Of a stretch of DNA of 32,798 nucleotides, positions 15,995 to 23,650 are shown piece after piece. A program made the position numbers and the translations under genes. Location: contig JAJYPA010000034.1 in NCBI GenBank assembly GCA_021795795.1, forward strand, positions 1 through 32,798, written 5' to 3'. Each line of letters begins with the position of its first letter. The first letter of the stretch is position 1. The notes beneath the pieces are model-generated. The model was not told the DNA's origin. It ran no database searches and saw only the letters and a program-made list of their open reading frames with translations. The DNA is from Pseudomonadota bacterium. Its GTDB lineage: Bacteria; Pseudomonadota; Gammaproteobacteria; Halothiobacillales; Halothiobacillaceae.

Positions 15995-16906
15995 TTATTT
16001 GCCAAATACGTGAGCTACTAAACCACCACTCAAGGTTACCATTTGCGTGGTGTCGTTTATGTCTTCCACTGTTTTTCCGCCGATGGTCTGACCTTGCTGC
16101 ACCATCGCAACCTGACCCCCGGGTGTTTGCAATACAGCCTTGTCGCCATGCACTGCCACCACCACCCATCCATGTGCGGGTTTCTCAATAGGCGCTGGAT
16201 GGCCACGCACTATAACGTTATGCTTGTGCAGCGCCTGTAATGCCACCAGCCCTGTGGTACCTGTCCCGCCTGACATCCGGCGTTCCGGTATTGGGGCCGG
16301 CCTTGATCGTGCTGCCAAAGCATGCAATCGACCTTCCAGTTGGGTTATGCGTAACTGATCATTCATAACGGAAGTTTGCAGTTGATGCACATGCATCTTC
16401 AGTTGTTGATTCTGGGCGCTGAGTTGTGAGAGTCGGCCTGATAATTCATTGTCTGTTTTCTGGTCATTCGCCAGATCGGCATTATCATTCACAATCGCTG
16501 TTTGTACCCATTGTGGCAGTATGGCTGCTGAATGCGGCGATCTTGCTTGAACTGCCTGTTTGTATTCGACCTCCCCCCGGTTCATTATGCGGTGCGCTGC
16601 TGCCCGGGGCCCCTGGACCACAGATGAAGTGATGCTTTCATGATTGGGCGTGAAGTAGTTCCAGGCACCGGCGGCAAAAGGGATACTCATTCTGTAGCCA
16701 TCTTGGCGAGCAACAAACACCGTTCCAGCTAATGCAATAACGGCGATTCCAATCACAAGGTATTTGCGCGACTTGCCACGGTCATTACCAAGATGTTTCT
16801 TTCTCTCGTTATCATTGGTAAGACGGTCGTCAGGCGATGAATCGACCGAGTCGCCCCTTACCGGCACTGACTGCTTTCTGAGCAACGGCTCCCGAAGTGT
16901 ATGCAT
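15995..16906 (-). CDS. Membrane-anchored coiled-coil protein, PilP/TraP-like end, 303 aa
   Basis: ATG 16906 follows GAGGGA. A polar ~47-residue cytoplasmic head precedes one transmembrane helix (YLVIGIAVIALAGTVFVA, about 49-66). After a linker comes a coiled coil (LSGRLSQLSAQNQQLKMHVHQLQTSV..., about 150-195). The C-terminal ~80 residues are strand-rich (GWVVVAVHGDKAVLQTPGG...GQTIGGKTVEDIN), resembling small beta domains of PilP- or TraP-type pilus and transfer proteins. This points to an inner-membrane protein with a periplasmic domain, perhaps part of a type IVB transfer or pilus system. The family link is a pattern judgement, not a firm match. Confidence 0.75.
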   Translation of the reverse strand: MHTLREPLLRKQSVPVRGDSVDSSPDDRLTNDNERKKHLGNDRGKSRKYLVIGIAVIALAGTVFVARQDGYRMSIPFAAGAWNYFTPNHESITSSVVQGPRAAAHRIMNRGEVEYKQAVQARSPHSAAILPQWVQTAIVNDNADLANDQKTDNELSGRLSQLSAQNQQLKMHVHQLQTSVMNDQLRITQLEGRLHALAARSRPAPIPERRMSGGTGTTGLVALQALHKHNVIVRGHPAPIEKPAHGWVVVAVHGDKAVLQTPGGQVAMVQQGQTIGGKTVEDINDTTQMVTLSGGLVAHVFGK

Positions 16907-17045
16907 GTTTAAGATTCCCTCTCATAAGTCGGCGCCAGGTGACTTGTACCCATAAGCGCCAGTTGGATCTCATTTCCATTTCCAGTTCAGTCCTGGCACT
17001 GGCAATCAACTGTTGCCGTTCTTGATAACCATAATCGCGTTTCAT
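16830..17045 (-). CDS. Small basic protein, 71 aa
   Basis: On the minus strand GGAG precedes ATG 17045 by eight bases. The product is basic with a helical first half (YQERQQLIASARTELEMEMRSNWRLWVQVTWRRLM). Its last 77 bases overlap the start of the membrane protein gene in another frame, a long overlap that lowers confidence. It sits between the FlhC-like gene and the membrane protein in the same direction. No family recognised. Confidence 0.5.
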   Translation of the reverse strand: MKRDYGYQERQQLIASARTELEMEMRSNWRLWVQVTWRRLMRGNLKHAYTSGAVAQKAVSAGKGRLGRFIA

Positions 17046-17098
17046 TCGAGTTCTCCATTCCGTTTGATTTGATCAACGTATCATGGAGGACTGACGGC

Positions 17099-17713
17099 TT
17101 AGTGATTTTCGAGAACCAGTTGCTCCCGGTCAGGACTGACGACCACATCTGGCCTTCCGACCTGCTTGGCGATGCCCTTGCGTCTGGCCCTCAATATGGT
17201 TTTGCAATGTTGACAGGTGCGTAGACAATCTGCAGCATCCTGATGGTCTGAATGCGCATAATTACTTTGACAACGCGAGCAAAACCGCAGGAATAAGGCT
17301 TTCTTTCGATAGTCGCGCCACAAGTAAAAACATTGCTCCATGTTTAATGTATTGAATCCGCGACTATATGCTGCATAGAAATCGAACGAATTTAAAAATA
17401 ATTTCAGGTCGTCCTGCCCAACACCAATCGCGCTGTATTCCTTCACCATTGTCCGGTAAACCGACAGATATATGGCTGCCTGCTTTGCCACCCGCCCATT
17501 TTTGATGAAAGTATAGGCGAATGCTGGTGTCTGACCTTTCGCTGGGTGCCCATGTATACTGTTCCATAGCGCTGACAACCTATGCTTACTCACTTTCGTA
17601 ACCGACTCAACGTGCGTCGGGCGCACTCCACCAGATAAAAGACGTACTGCAATATCGAGCATTTCTATCGACTCTGTCCCGTCTGATAATTTCCAGCCGC
17701 GCTTGCCAGTCAT
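17099..17713 (-). CDS. flhC-like: FlhC-like transcriptional activator subunit, 204 aa
   Basis: I take ATG 17713, ten bases after the FlhD-like stop and behind GGAGGG; the longer frame to 17833 lies inside the FlhD-like gene. The length matches FlhC (~190-200 aa). Its zinc site is present: CSRC at 145-148 and CQHC at 167-170, like Cys137/140/157/160 of E. coli FlhC. The N-terminal region (MLDIAVRLLSGGVRPTHVESVTKVSKHRLSALW) has the FlhC recognition helix pattern. With FlhD it would form the FlhD4C2-type activator. On mobile elements such pairs (SetCD in SXT, AcaCD in IncC plasmids) switch on transfer genes. No flagellar genes are near, which supports that reading. Confidence 0.85.
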   Translation of the reverse strand: MTGKRGWKLSDGTESIEMLDIAVRLLSGGVRPTHVESVTKVSKHRLSALWNSIHGHPAKGQTPAFAYTFIKNGRVAKQAAIYLSVYRTMVKEYSAIGVGQDDLKLFLNSFDFYAAYSRGFNTLNMEQCFYLWRDYRKKALFLRFCSRCQSNYAHSDHQDAADCLRTCQHCKTILRARRKGIAKQVGRPDVVVSPDREQLVLENH

Positions 17714-17723
17714 CGTCGCCCTC

Positions 17724-18086
17724 CTACCGAAAAGCCACGGCAGCAAGATAAGCGGCCAACGCTTCCGGGGCGCACCCCCCGCGAAAGACTTCACCCAGAA
17801 TTGATTCTGCCTGTGGTGGAATCGCCGGCCCAAATGCCGGATTGAATGACAGCGCCAATGCTCCTTGGGCCAAGTAACTTGGCGGGGCCATCTTTACAAT
17901 CCCGATAAGCCCCTCTTGCTGTTTGAAAATTCGTGACGTCATCGCTACGCTGATCTGTGAGGTGGCTTTCATGAGGGAAAAATAATCCAGATTCAACCGG
18001 TAACAGTCTCGCCGCAAGCTTTCCAAATCATATTGTTTGTGCACGAGACGCCCGTTCCCCACTTCAACCGCTTGATGCTTTGCCAT
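17724..18086 (-). CDS. flhD-like: FlhD-like transcriptional activator subunit, 120 aa
   Basis: The protein is short and helical, the usual size of FlhD (~115 aa). Residues 17-55 (KQYDLESLRRDCYRLNLDYFSLMKATSQISVAM) match the typical FlhD start of helix, short linker and helix. Its stop codon (TAG 17724) lies within the ribosome-site region of the FlhC-like gene, the classic flhDC order and coupling. Start ATG 18086 lacks a strong ribosome site (GGGGGTAACGC before it), so initiation may be weak. It probably has no DNA contact alone but is needed for the complex. The identification rests mainly on the neighbour and length, as FlhD is poorly conserved. Confidence 0.75.
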   Translation of the reverse strand: MAKHQAVEVGNGRLVHKQYDLESLRRDCYRLNLDYFSLMKATSQISVAMTSRIFKQQEGLIGIVKMAPPSYLAQGALALSFNPAFGPAIPPQAESILGEVFRGGCAPEALAAYLAAVAFR

Positions 18087-18157
18087 GCGTTACCCCCAAC
18101 TAATCTGAAGCCAATACTAAGCGGGGCGGCATAATCACCCCGCCTGCTGTTATGCCG

Positions 18158-19213
18158 TTACTCGCTCGCAGAGCCAGAGGAAAAATCTGCAAGCCATATG
18201 GCAAGTACGCCGATGTCCTTTCCAAAGTCGTTCCGAATATGCGCCGGCATCTGTTGCCATGTTTGTCCAGGATCCAGTTTTGCCAGTTTCCGCAATTCGG
18301 AAATGGTGTACATTACACTGGCTTGCAGTTCGATCTGGTTAACCGAGTGCATATCAACGATCGGGTCCTGCTGATTGTCCATCGCCCCAAGCCCGGATAT
18401 TTGCTGCAGATTAGGCGTCACCTCTTCCGTCTTCGGCGTGAGGTCTTCGTGCAAGGTATTTTTGGTCGGCCGTGTTCGCGTAGAGGTGTGCCCGGCCATA
18501 ACGGCAGCAGATTCAGGCGGTATGACCAGATAATCCTTGAGCGCGTCCTTCACCCTTGTGGCCCCATCGCAAATACGATCAGCCAGCAGGGGCAATGCAT
18601 CAGGATGTGATTTGGCTATTTTCGGGAGTTCAGACATGGCATCCTTTATCACCCCCTGTAGAACCAACCTGGATGCCGTGATGCCGTTTTCGCCAACATC
18701 CTTCAGCGCTGCAACAGCTTCAGCAAAATGTGACGCGCGCTTTACTGTGGCCGAACCGACATTCCATTCCGCGGCAAGTGTGTCCGACATCCTCTCACCT
18801 GCACTTTTAGATTCTTCGGCTTCATTCCCAGCGTTGGTTGCGCGACCAGCCGCTCTTTTCTCATCCAATTTCCGCTGATAAATACGGCCAAGCGTAACCG
18901 CTCTCTCCTCGTCCGTCAGATTCCGACGCCCGATCTGATTCTTATCCACCCAATCCAATACATCCTCCAGATCTTTGAACTCCATAATCGTGGTGGGGAA
19001 CGATAACCCGTTGCGTGTGGCCACCGCATAGCGGTTATGGCCATCCACTAGAATGAATTCACCATCCCGGTCCCATAGACAGAGTGGTTCTCGAACACCG
19101 TGCTGTCGGATGCTGGCCTCCAGGTGAGCAATCTCTTCTGGTTTGAGTGGATACAACAAGTCTTCAATCTGAGGGAGAATGGTGATGTTTCGCAGATTTG
19201 TTTCGTTCGACAT
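18158..19213 (-). CDS. ParB/Srx-domain protein, plasmid-type, 351 aa
   Basis: AGGGG precedes ATG 19213. The ParB-like nuclease/CTPase fold is visible at residues 22-70: LKPEEIAHLEASIRQHGVREPLCLWDRDG then ILVDGHNRYAVA. It is followed by a DKNQIGRRNLTDEERAVTLGRIYQRK block seen in phage and plasmid ParB-like regulators and by a helix-turn-helix-like AEWNVGSATVKRASHFAEA segment. The C-terminal half is variable. The protein could bind DNA as a repressor or partition factor; the nearby palindrome cluster (19815-19926) is an obvious candidate site. It heads the minus-strand cluster containing the FlhDC-like pair. No parA is adjacent. Confidence 0.85.
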   Translation of the reverse strand: MSNETNLRNITILPQIEDLLYPLKPEEIAHLEASIRQHGVREPLCLWDRDGEFILVDGHNRYAVATRNGLSFPTTIMEFKDLEDVLDWVDKNQIGRRNLTDEERAVTLGRIYQRKLDEKRAAGRATNAGNEAEESKSAGERMSDTLAAEWNVGSATVKRASHFAEAVAALKDVGENGITASRLVLQGVIKDAMSELPKIAKSHPDALPLLADRICDGATRVKDALKDYLVIPPESAAVMAGHTSTRTRPTKNTLHEDLTPKTEEVTPNLQQISGLGAMDNQQDPIVDMHSVNQIELQASVMYTISELRKLAKLDPGQTWQQMPAHIRNDFGKDIGVLAIWLADFSSGSASE

Positions 19214-19341
19214 ATATAAGACCCCTGGCTAAATAATTTCGCCTTATTGACGATGCGTTGAGTTTCAACGTTTTATATTAGATCTGCAACATAAATATTT
19301 TCTTATAAGAGATTGTGATATAATGAGAAAAATAATGATAT
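19214..19341. promoter_or_regulatory. AT-rich region before the ParB-domain gene
   Basis: The sequence is strikingly richer in A+T than its surroundings, with AATATTTTCTTATAAGAG and GTTTTATATTAGATC stretches. It lies directly upstream of the minus-strand gene starting at 19213, so it likely contains that promoter. I cannot assign a single -35/-10 pair with confidence. Confidence 0.35.
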
Positions 19342-19698
19342 ATGATGATAGATGAAGAACATGATCGGATGCGGGGCGCCAGCGACCACAAAGTATTCTC
19401 TGAAAACATTTCGGTGCTTAAAATGACGTTTGCCGGGCGTAAGATTGCCGTTTGCGTATACAGGAAACCTAAAGAGAGGCAGGAGATACACACAGTCTCC
19501 ATGGTGTGCCAAGGTTTCGCCTATCCGCGCCGCATAGTACGCAAAGTACACTTTCAGGTTACTGTTAGGTATTTCTATGCCAAGCTGAACATCTTCCAAA
19601 GCGACTGTGGTCATTTGGCCAGCAGGCCTCCCCTCATGCGGGCACGAATGGACTCCGAGATCGCTGAACTGCATAACGGGTATACCCCCATTGCTTAG
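19342..19698 (+). CDS. Doubtful reading frame, 118 aa
   Basis: The frame reads MMIDEEHDRMRGASDHKV then FAGRKIAVCVYRKPKERQE with reasonable codon choice, and it follows an AT-rich stretch (19214-19341) that could serve as promoter for both directions. No ribosome site precedes its ATG, and an overlapping minus-strand frame (19303-19719) is about equally open. I cannot decide which, if either, is real. Confidence 0.25.
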   Translation: MMIDEEHDRMRGASDHKVFSENISVLKMTFAGRKIAVCVYRKPKERQEIHTVSMVCQGFAYPRRIVRKVHFQVTVRYFYAKLNIFQSDCGHLASRPPLMRARMDSEIAELHNGYTPIA

Positions 19699-19814
19699 TC
19701 CGCGCGACGTGCCCTGCATGTCGATATTGTGCGGCGTGATCCTATGGATTGCAGGTGCCGACCCATACGAAACATAATGTTATGATGGAAAAACACGTAG
19801 AACAAAAATAAAAA

Positions 19815-19926
19815 GTTCTCTATATATATAGAGAACGTCAAGCTGTGAGTTCTAATTAGAACTTTTTGAAAAGTTCTCTATATTCTATATATAGAGATCA
19901 CGGTTGGTTACTGTTCTCTGTAGAAC
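19815..19926. promoter_or_regulatory. Cluster of four GTTCT/AGAAC palindromes
   Basis: Site 1 (19815-19836) is a perfect 22-base palindrome with half GTTCTCTATAT. Site 2 (19848-19863) is AGTTCTAATTAGAACT. Site 3 (19873-19899) has arms TCTCTATAT and ATATAGAGA around TCTAT. Site 4 (19913-19926) is GTTCT-CTGT-AGAAC. All share the GTTCT half-site. Such a cluster fits operator, centromere (parS) or replication-origin use. The AT-rich setting and the ParB-domain gene 600 bases away favour a DNA-binding site of the element. Confidence 0.7.
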
Positions 19927-19998
19927 ATTGGCCGTAAGATAGGCGGCAATCACGGGCATGCGAGTAAGCCCTTTGGCATTCGGTTAGGAGGAGGCCAA

Positions 19999-20336
19999 TT
20001 ACCAATACTCACCTGCCGGAATTTTCTCCCCACTACCGACGTTGGGCTCTGGGTGTATAAGTTGTTGCGGTGCTTTCGTCTGCATGTCATGCCACCATAG
20101 GTACAAGCTAGCATCAGTCCTCAGCCATAGGCGGAGATTTGAAAACCATCATTGCGGTGTCATGAGGGAGAGGACTGTTGCCTAACGCCAGGACCATACG
20201 GTTGGGTTCAACTCGGAAGTCCATACGGTTATCAACAACAATCGCTACGGAGCCAGTGCATGCACTGGAGCATTGCTGCAGCTGATAATCAGTGAGGATA
20301 GGTCACATCGACGGTATAAAATCCATCGCGAGCCAT
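19999..20336 (-). pseudogene. Reading frame broken by two apparent +1 shifts, downstream of parC
   Basis: From ATG 20336, 13 bases past the parC stop, the minus strand encodes MARDGFYTVDVTYPH and meets TGA. Moving one base forward gives TDYQLQQCSSACTGSVAIVV...AMMVFKSPPMAED and a second TGA (20114-20116). Moving one base forward again gives TDASLYLWWHDMQTK...GEYW and TAA at 19999. All three pieces have protein-like composition, and both stops sit in the same hexamer ACTGAT. It looks like one ~110-aa gene with two frame breaks. Decay is the plain explanation; recoding is possible. Family unknown. The remaining bases 19927-19998 hold nothing I can name. Confidence 0.4.
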
Positions 20337-20348
20337 TTTGTCAGCCTA

Positions 20349-22742
20349 TCAGAACAATGGACGACCTCTACCGGCTCTATGTCCACGGCAGGCGTCCATG
20401 CGATTTGCGGGTATCCCATGTACGCGCCCGTTATGCACAAGAGTCAGGGCTTTGACTTGGAACCCGTCGGCGAGGGTGAACAGTTTGACGCCCTTTCCTT
20501 TCGGGAGTGCCTTGATCTCGGAGACTGGGAATACGAGTCCTCGCCCGTCGCTGGACAGACAGGCGACTTCTGCTTCTGGGTCAACGACAGAAATCAACGG
20601 TAAGGGTCGTTCCTTGCCCTCCAGCGTTAGGAAAGCCTTGCCCGCCCTATTCCGGCCAGTCATGCTCTCCATGGTCGCCAGGAAGCCATATCCTCCGTTG
20701 CTTGCCGCAAGCCAAATGCTGTTTGCCGGTCCGCAGGCAGCGGTCACGATGGCGGCGCTGTTCTGAATATCGACCTGACTGGAAGCGGGGATACCGTCGC
20801 CACGTCCGCTTGGAATATGTGTCACGGGTATGGAGTAGGCTCGGCCGGTATGATCCAGTAGGGCGAGTTGGTCCACCGTCCTTGCGGTGAACACGGCCAG
20901 AAGGGTATCGCCATCTTTGAAGGTAAGGGTATTGAGATCGACGTTATGCCCGCTGCGGGAGCGCAGCCAGCCTTTTTGGGAAACGATGACGGTGACAGGT
21001 TCGTCGAGCATGGACGCGGCAGCGTTTTGGGAGGTTTTCGTAGTATCCGCGTCGATACGGGTGCGACGGTTGTCGCCGTACTTTGCGGCGTCGTCGGCCA
21101 GTTCGGCTGCTATGGTGTTGCGCAAGAGCGTTTCGTCACTGAGGAGTGCGTTGAGTGATTCTGCGATTTCGCGTTTGTCGGCCAGTTCCTTCTCCAGTTC
21201 TATGCCTGCGAGGCGGGCTAATTGCCGCAGGCGGATCTCCAGGATGTCGTCGGCCTGAATTTCGCTCAGGTCGAAGTGGGTCATGAGGTCGGCCTTGGGA
21301 TCGTCGGATTCCCGGATAACGCGGATCACGGAGTCGATATCCAGCAGGATGCGGAGGCGTCCTTCGAGGATATGGATGCGCGCCAGCGCCTTGTCGAGTC
21401 TGAACTGGCTGCGTCGGCGGACCAACTGAATCCTGAAGTTAACCCATTGACGCAGGATATGCGCGAGTGGGGCGCAAGGGGCTTTGCCGTCGAGGTCTAG
21501 AACGGTCAGATTTACTGAGGCGTTGGTTTCCAGGGCTGTGTGGGCAAGCAGGAACTGGATGAGGGTGTCAGGGTCCTGATTGCGTGATTTTGGTTCGATC
21601 ACAACACGCACCGCGTGACTTTTCCCGGATTCGTCCCGGACGGTGTCGATTTGCGCGAGCATGGTGTTTTTCATGGCTTGCTGTTCTGGGGTCAGGGCCT
21701 TCTTTTTGCCATCCCCTTTGGGTTGTGGATTGGAGAGGGTTTCGATCTCTGCCAGTATTTGCGCGGTGGACACGCCGGGAGGCAATTCCCGGATAGCGAT
21801 GCGCCATTCCCCACGGGCGAGCTTCTCGACGTCCCAGGTAGCGCGCACGCGCAGACTGCCGCGACCGGTGAGGTAGGCATGCCGGATACTTTCCGGAGAG
21901 GATATGAGGCGTCCGCCGCCGGGGAAGTCTGGTCCGGGGATGCATGCCAGGATAGCGTCGTCAGTGATCTTTGGGTTTTCGACGATCCGTATGCAGGCGT
22001 CTGTGATTTCACGCAGGTTGTGTGGTGGTACTTCGGTGGCCATTCCGACGGCGATGCCGGATGCGCCGTTGAGCAACAGGAATGGGAGCCGTGCTGGTAG
22101 TATGGCGGGTTCTTCGAGTGTTCCGTCATAGTTAGCGCGGAAGTCCACGGTTCCCTCGTCCAGTTCGGCAAGGAGCAGTTCGGCTATTGGCATCATGCGG
22201 GCTTCTGTGTAGCGCATGGCTGCCGGGCTATCGCCGTCCAGAGACCCAAAGTTTCCTTGCCCGTCGACGACGGGGTAGCGCAAGGTGAAGTTCTGCGCCA
22301 TGCGCACCATGGCGTCATAGATCGAGGTGTCGCCGTGGGGATGCCACTTGCCGATCACTTCACCGACTACGCGAGCGGATTTCACATGTTTTGGCGAGCG
22401 TTGCAGGCCCATATCGCGCATGGCGTATAGAATGCGGCGTTGCACTGGTTTTTGTCCGTCGGCGAGTGAGGGGATGGCGCGACCGGTGACGACGCTCATG
22501 GCGTAGGCGAGATAGGCGCGCGCGGCGTACTCGGCGAGCGGAGGCGTACCATCCGATTCATCGGGACAGGTGCTGGTTACGGGAGGGATGTTGGGCGGTT
22601 CGGCGTCCGCTAGCGTGGTACTGTACGGGCGCGCGTCTGGTGGTACACCTTCTTTGAGGATGGTTTCCGCGCCATGCCCTATTGGTGTGGCGTTGATCAA
22701 ATCGTCTTCGAAAAGGTTCATGGGATCCTGGCTACTGGTCAT
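20349..22742 (-). CDS. parC: DNA topoisomerase IV subunit A, 797 aa
   Basis: AGGAAG precedes ATG 22742. The breakage-reunion domain is complete: [16 protein letters not shown] near residue 98, [10 protein letters not shown] (the quinolone-resistance region), and catalytic Tyr178 in [21 protein letters not shown] marks it as ParC rather than GyrA, which has ATNIPPHNL. A ~60-residue acidic N-terminal extension is unusual compared with E. coli ParC. C-terminal blades such as [15 protein letters not shown] and [12 protein letters not shown] are present. With ParE it would decatenate daughter DNA; no parE is in the window. Its start overlaps the stop of the upstream immunity-like gene, so both are one operon. 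It may be a second, element-borne copy. Confidence 0.93.
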   Translation of the reverse strand: MTSSQDPMNLFEDDLINATPIGHGAETILKEGVPPDARPYSTTLADAEPPNIPPVTSTCPDESDGTPPLAEYAARAYLAYAMSVVTGRAIPSLADGQKPVQRRILYAMRDMGLQRSPKHVKSARVVGEVIGKWHPHGDTSIYDAMVRMAQNFTLRYPVVDGQGNFGSLDGDSPAAMRYTEARMMPIAELLLAELDEGTVDFRANYDGTLEEPAILPARLPFLLLNGASGIAVGMATEVPPHNLREITDACIRIVENPKITDDAILACIPGPDFPGGGRLISSPESIRHAYLTGRGSLRVRATWDVEKLARGEWRIAIRELPPGVSTAQILAEIETLSNPQPKGDGKKKALTPEQQAMKNTMLAQIDTVRDESGKSHAVRVVIEPKSRNQDPDTLIQFLLAHTALETNASVNLTVLDLDGKAPCAPLAHILRQWVNFRIQLVRRRSQFRLDKALARIHILEGRLRILLDIDSVIRVIRESDDPKADLMTHFDLSEIQADDILEIRLRQLARLAGIELEKELADKREIAESLNALLSDETLLRNTIAAELADDAAKYGDNRRTRIDADTTKTSQNAAASMLDEPVTVIVSQKGWLRSRSGHNVDLNTLTFKDGDTLLAVFTARTVDQLALLDHTGRAYSIPVTHIPSGRGDGIPASSQVDIQNSAAIVTAACGPANSIWLAASNGGYGFLATMESMTGRNRAGKAFLTLEGKERPLPLISVVDPEAEVACLSSDGRGLVFPVSEIKALPKGKGVKLFTLADGFQVKALTLVHNGRVHGIPANRMDACRGHRAGRGRPLF

Positions 22743-23091
22743 ATAACGACTTCCTGTTTTGGTTTGTGGTTATCTGGTGGTTTAGTGGTGTCATTACGTC
22801 ATATTCACAACGTTGGACGATTCTTTTTGCGTTTTGTTGGTGTACTGAATCCCATAGTGGGTCGTCGATGCTTTCGTTATTTCCACTCATGGCGGCCCAA
22901 ATGAGCGCGGCCAGCCAGCCCAGAACGGTCCACCACAGTGTGAGGTTCAGGATCAGTATCCATTTGGTGTGCTCTGACCCAAGACTGTAACTCAGAATTA
23001 CGGGTGTTAGATACAGCACCAGCAACAGGATGATCCCTGTCACCAACGCGAATACGAATCCTGCTGAGGTTTGCGTGAGCCAGTGTGTCAT
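22732..23091 (-). CDS. Superinfection-immunity-like membrane protein, 119 aa
   Basis: AAGGAA stands before ATG 23091. Two transmembrane helices are evident: [22 protein letters not shown] (about 11-32) and [25 protein letters not shown] (about 44-68). The second, with [18 protein letters not shown], follows the pattern of the T4 Imm-type superinfection immunity family (LNLFLGWTGIGWVVALVWA). Members of that family can block injection of DNA by related phages at the inner membrane. A polar ~50-residue tail faces the cytoplasm. Its last 11 bases overlap parC, so the two are expressed together, an odd pairing. Confidence 0.75.
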   Translation of the reverse strand: MTHWLTQTSAGFVFALVTGIILLLVLYLTPVILSYSLGSEHTKWILILNLTLWWTVLGWLAALIWAAMSGNNESIDDPLWDSVHQQNAKRIVQRCEYDVMTPLNHQITTNQNRKSLYDQ

Positions 23092-23111
23092 GATCTGGTT
23101 CCTTATGTGGA

Positions 23112-23140
23112 GGCATAAATAACATACGGCATAACGTCAA
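23112..23140 (-). promoter_or_regulatory. Candidate promoter of the immunity-parC operon
   Basis: On the minus strand TTGACG (23135-23140) and TATGCC (23112-23117) are 17 bases apart, ending about 20 bases before the ATG at 23091. The -10 box is weak, and the leader would be very short. Confidence 0.35.
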
Positions 23141-23280
23141 AAACATGCTTTATTTTAAAGCCATTACCATGGGCATGAGCCGATAAAATACCAGCTAACA
23201 GTTATTTTAGCAGGACATCAAGTCATGAACCCCATGCCACAAGGCAGGGGCTTGTAGGAGCTTCGATTCATGACCAGCCC

Positions 23281-23460
23281 GAGCAGAACATTGCTACGTT
23301 CAAGGTGTCATGGCACTCCGGGATGCTTGCCAGTTCCGGGCCCTGCCGTTGCCAGTCATGCTGTCGTACCTGGGGGTACGGCGAAGGCGGACGACATGAC
23401 AAGCACCATGGACATGGGCGAGGCACACGTTACCGGCGCAAGCCGAGAGAAAGAGGAGTA
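23281..23460 (+). ncRNA. IscB-associated omega RNA / HEARO RNA scaffold
   Basis: The region directly before the iscB start is the place of the guide-scaffold RNA in IscB elements. It is strongly structured: GTCATG plus GTCG (23355-23366) pair with CGACATGAC (23392-23400), enclosing GTACC/GGTAC; CGGC-GCAA-GCCG is at 23434-23445. The run GGACATGGGCGAGGCACACG and the GAGAGAAAGAGGAG before the start codon are as I remember from HEARO RNAs. The 5' limit is uncertain: the RNA may begin at the left end (~23228), with the guide taken from flanking DNA. The scaffold appears unbroken although the protein is lost. Confidence 0.7.
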
Positions 23461-23465
23461 GTCCA

Positions 23466-23600
23466 ATGCAAAACCGGGTATTCGTTTTAGATGCACAGTA
23501 GAGTTTTGATATCAAAACGGAGTCGGGTCGCATCGGCGGTGTGCCGCATCGTTATTGTCGTCCAATACATCGAAACGATGGATACCGCTATGCGCAATAA
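23466..23600 (+). pseudogene. iscB: iscB remnant: first 11 and last ~32 codons
   Basis: ATG 23466, behind GAGGAG, starts MQNRVFVLDAQ, the beginning of the IscB PLMP-domain (xRVFVLDxxxxPLMPC). TAG (23499-23501) follows at once, then in the same frame come SFDIKTESGRIGGVPHRYC and RPIHRNDGYRYAQ with TAA at 23598, the typical IscB C-terminus. The RuvC and HNH nuclease parts, more than 1 kb in intact genes, are absent. The clean in-frame junction suggests a single internal deletion. The product, if any, is an 11-residue peptide. Confidence 0.8.
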
Positions 23601-23650
23601 AAACGCCGCGCTTTCCTCCCCATGCCTGAAGGCCGTGGCTTCTCGCGCGG

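Larger units (their letters stand above)
23228..23650 (+). mobile_element. IscB-type (IS200/IS605 group) relic with both ends, internally deleted
   Basis: The left end carries the hairpin CCCC-A-TGCC/GGCA-GGGG (23230-23250) followed by CTTGTAGGAGCTTCG. The right end carries CCCCATGCC-TGAA-GGCCGTGGCTTCTCGCG (near 23619-23648), the usual end hairpin of this group; both ends share CCCCATGCC. Between them are an RNA scaffold region and the extreme two ends of an iscB gene in frame. No transposase (TnpA) is present, so any movement would need one in trans. The exact outer boundaries are approximate because this group leaves no target duplication. Confidence 0.8.

Noticed and set aside
19303..19719. 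Minus-strand frame overlapping 19342-19698
   Set aside because: About as open as the plus-strand frame but the start lacks a ribosome site and the C-terminus runs into the AT-rich region; not annotated.
20702..22131. Several long plus-strand frames opposite parC
   Set aside because: They are shadows of the strongly conserved parC coding strand.
20349..22742. Gyrase subunit A instead of ParC
   Set aside because: The ATEVPPHNL box and the C-terminal pattern fit ParC; GyrA would show ATNIPPHNL and the GyrA box.
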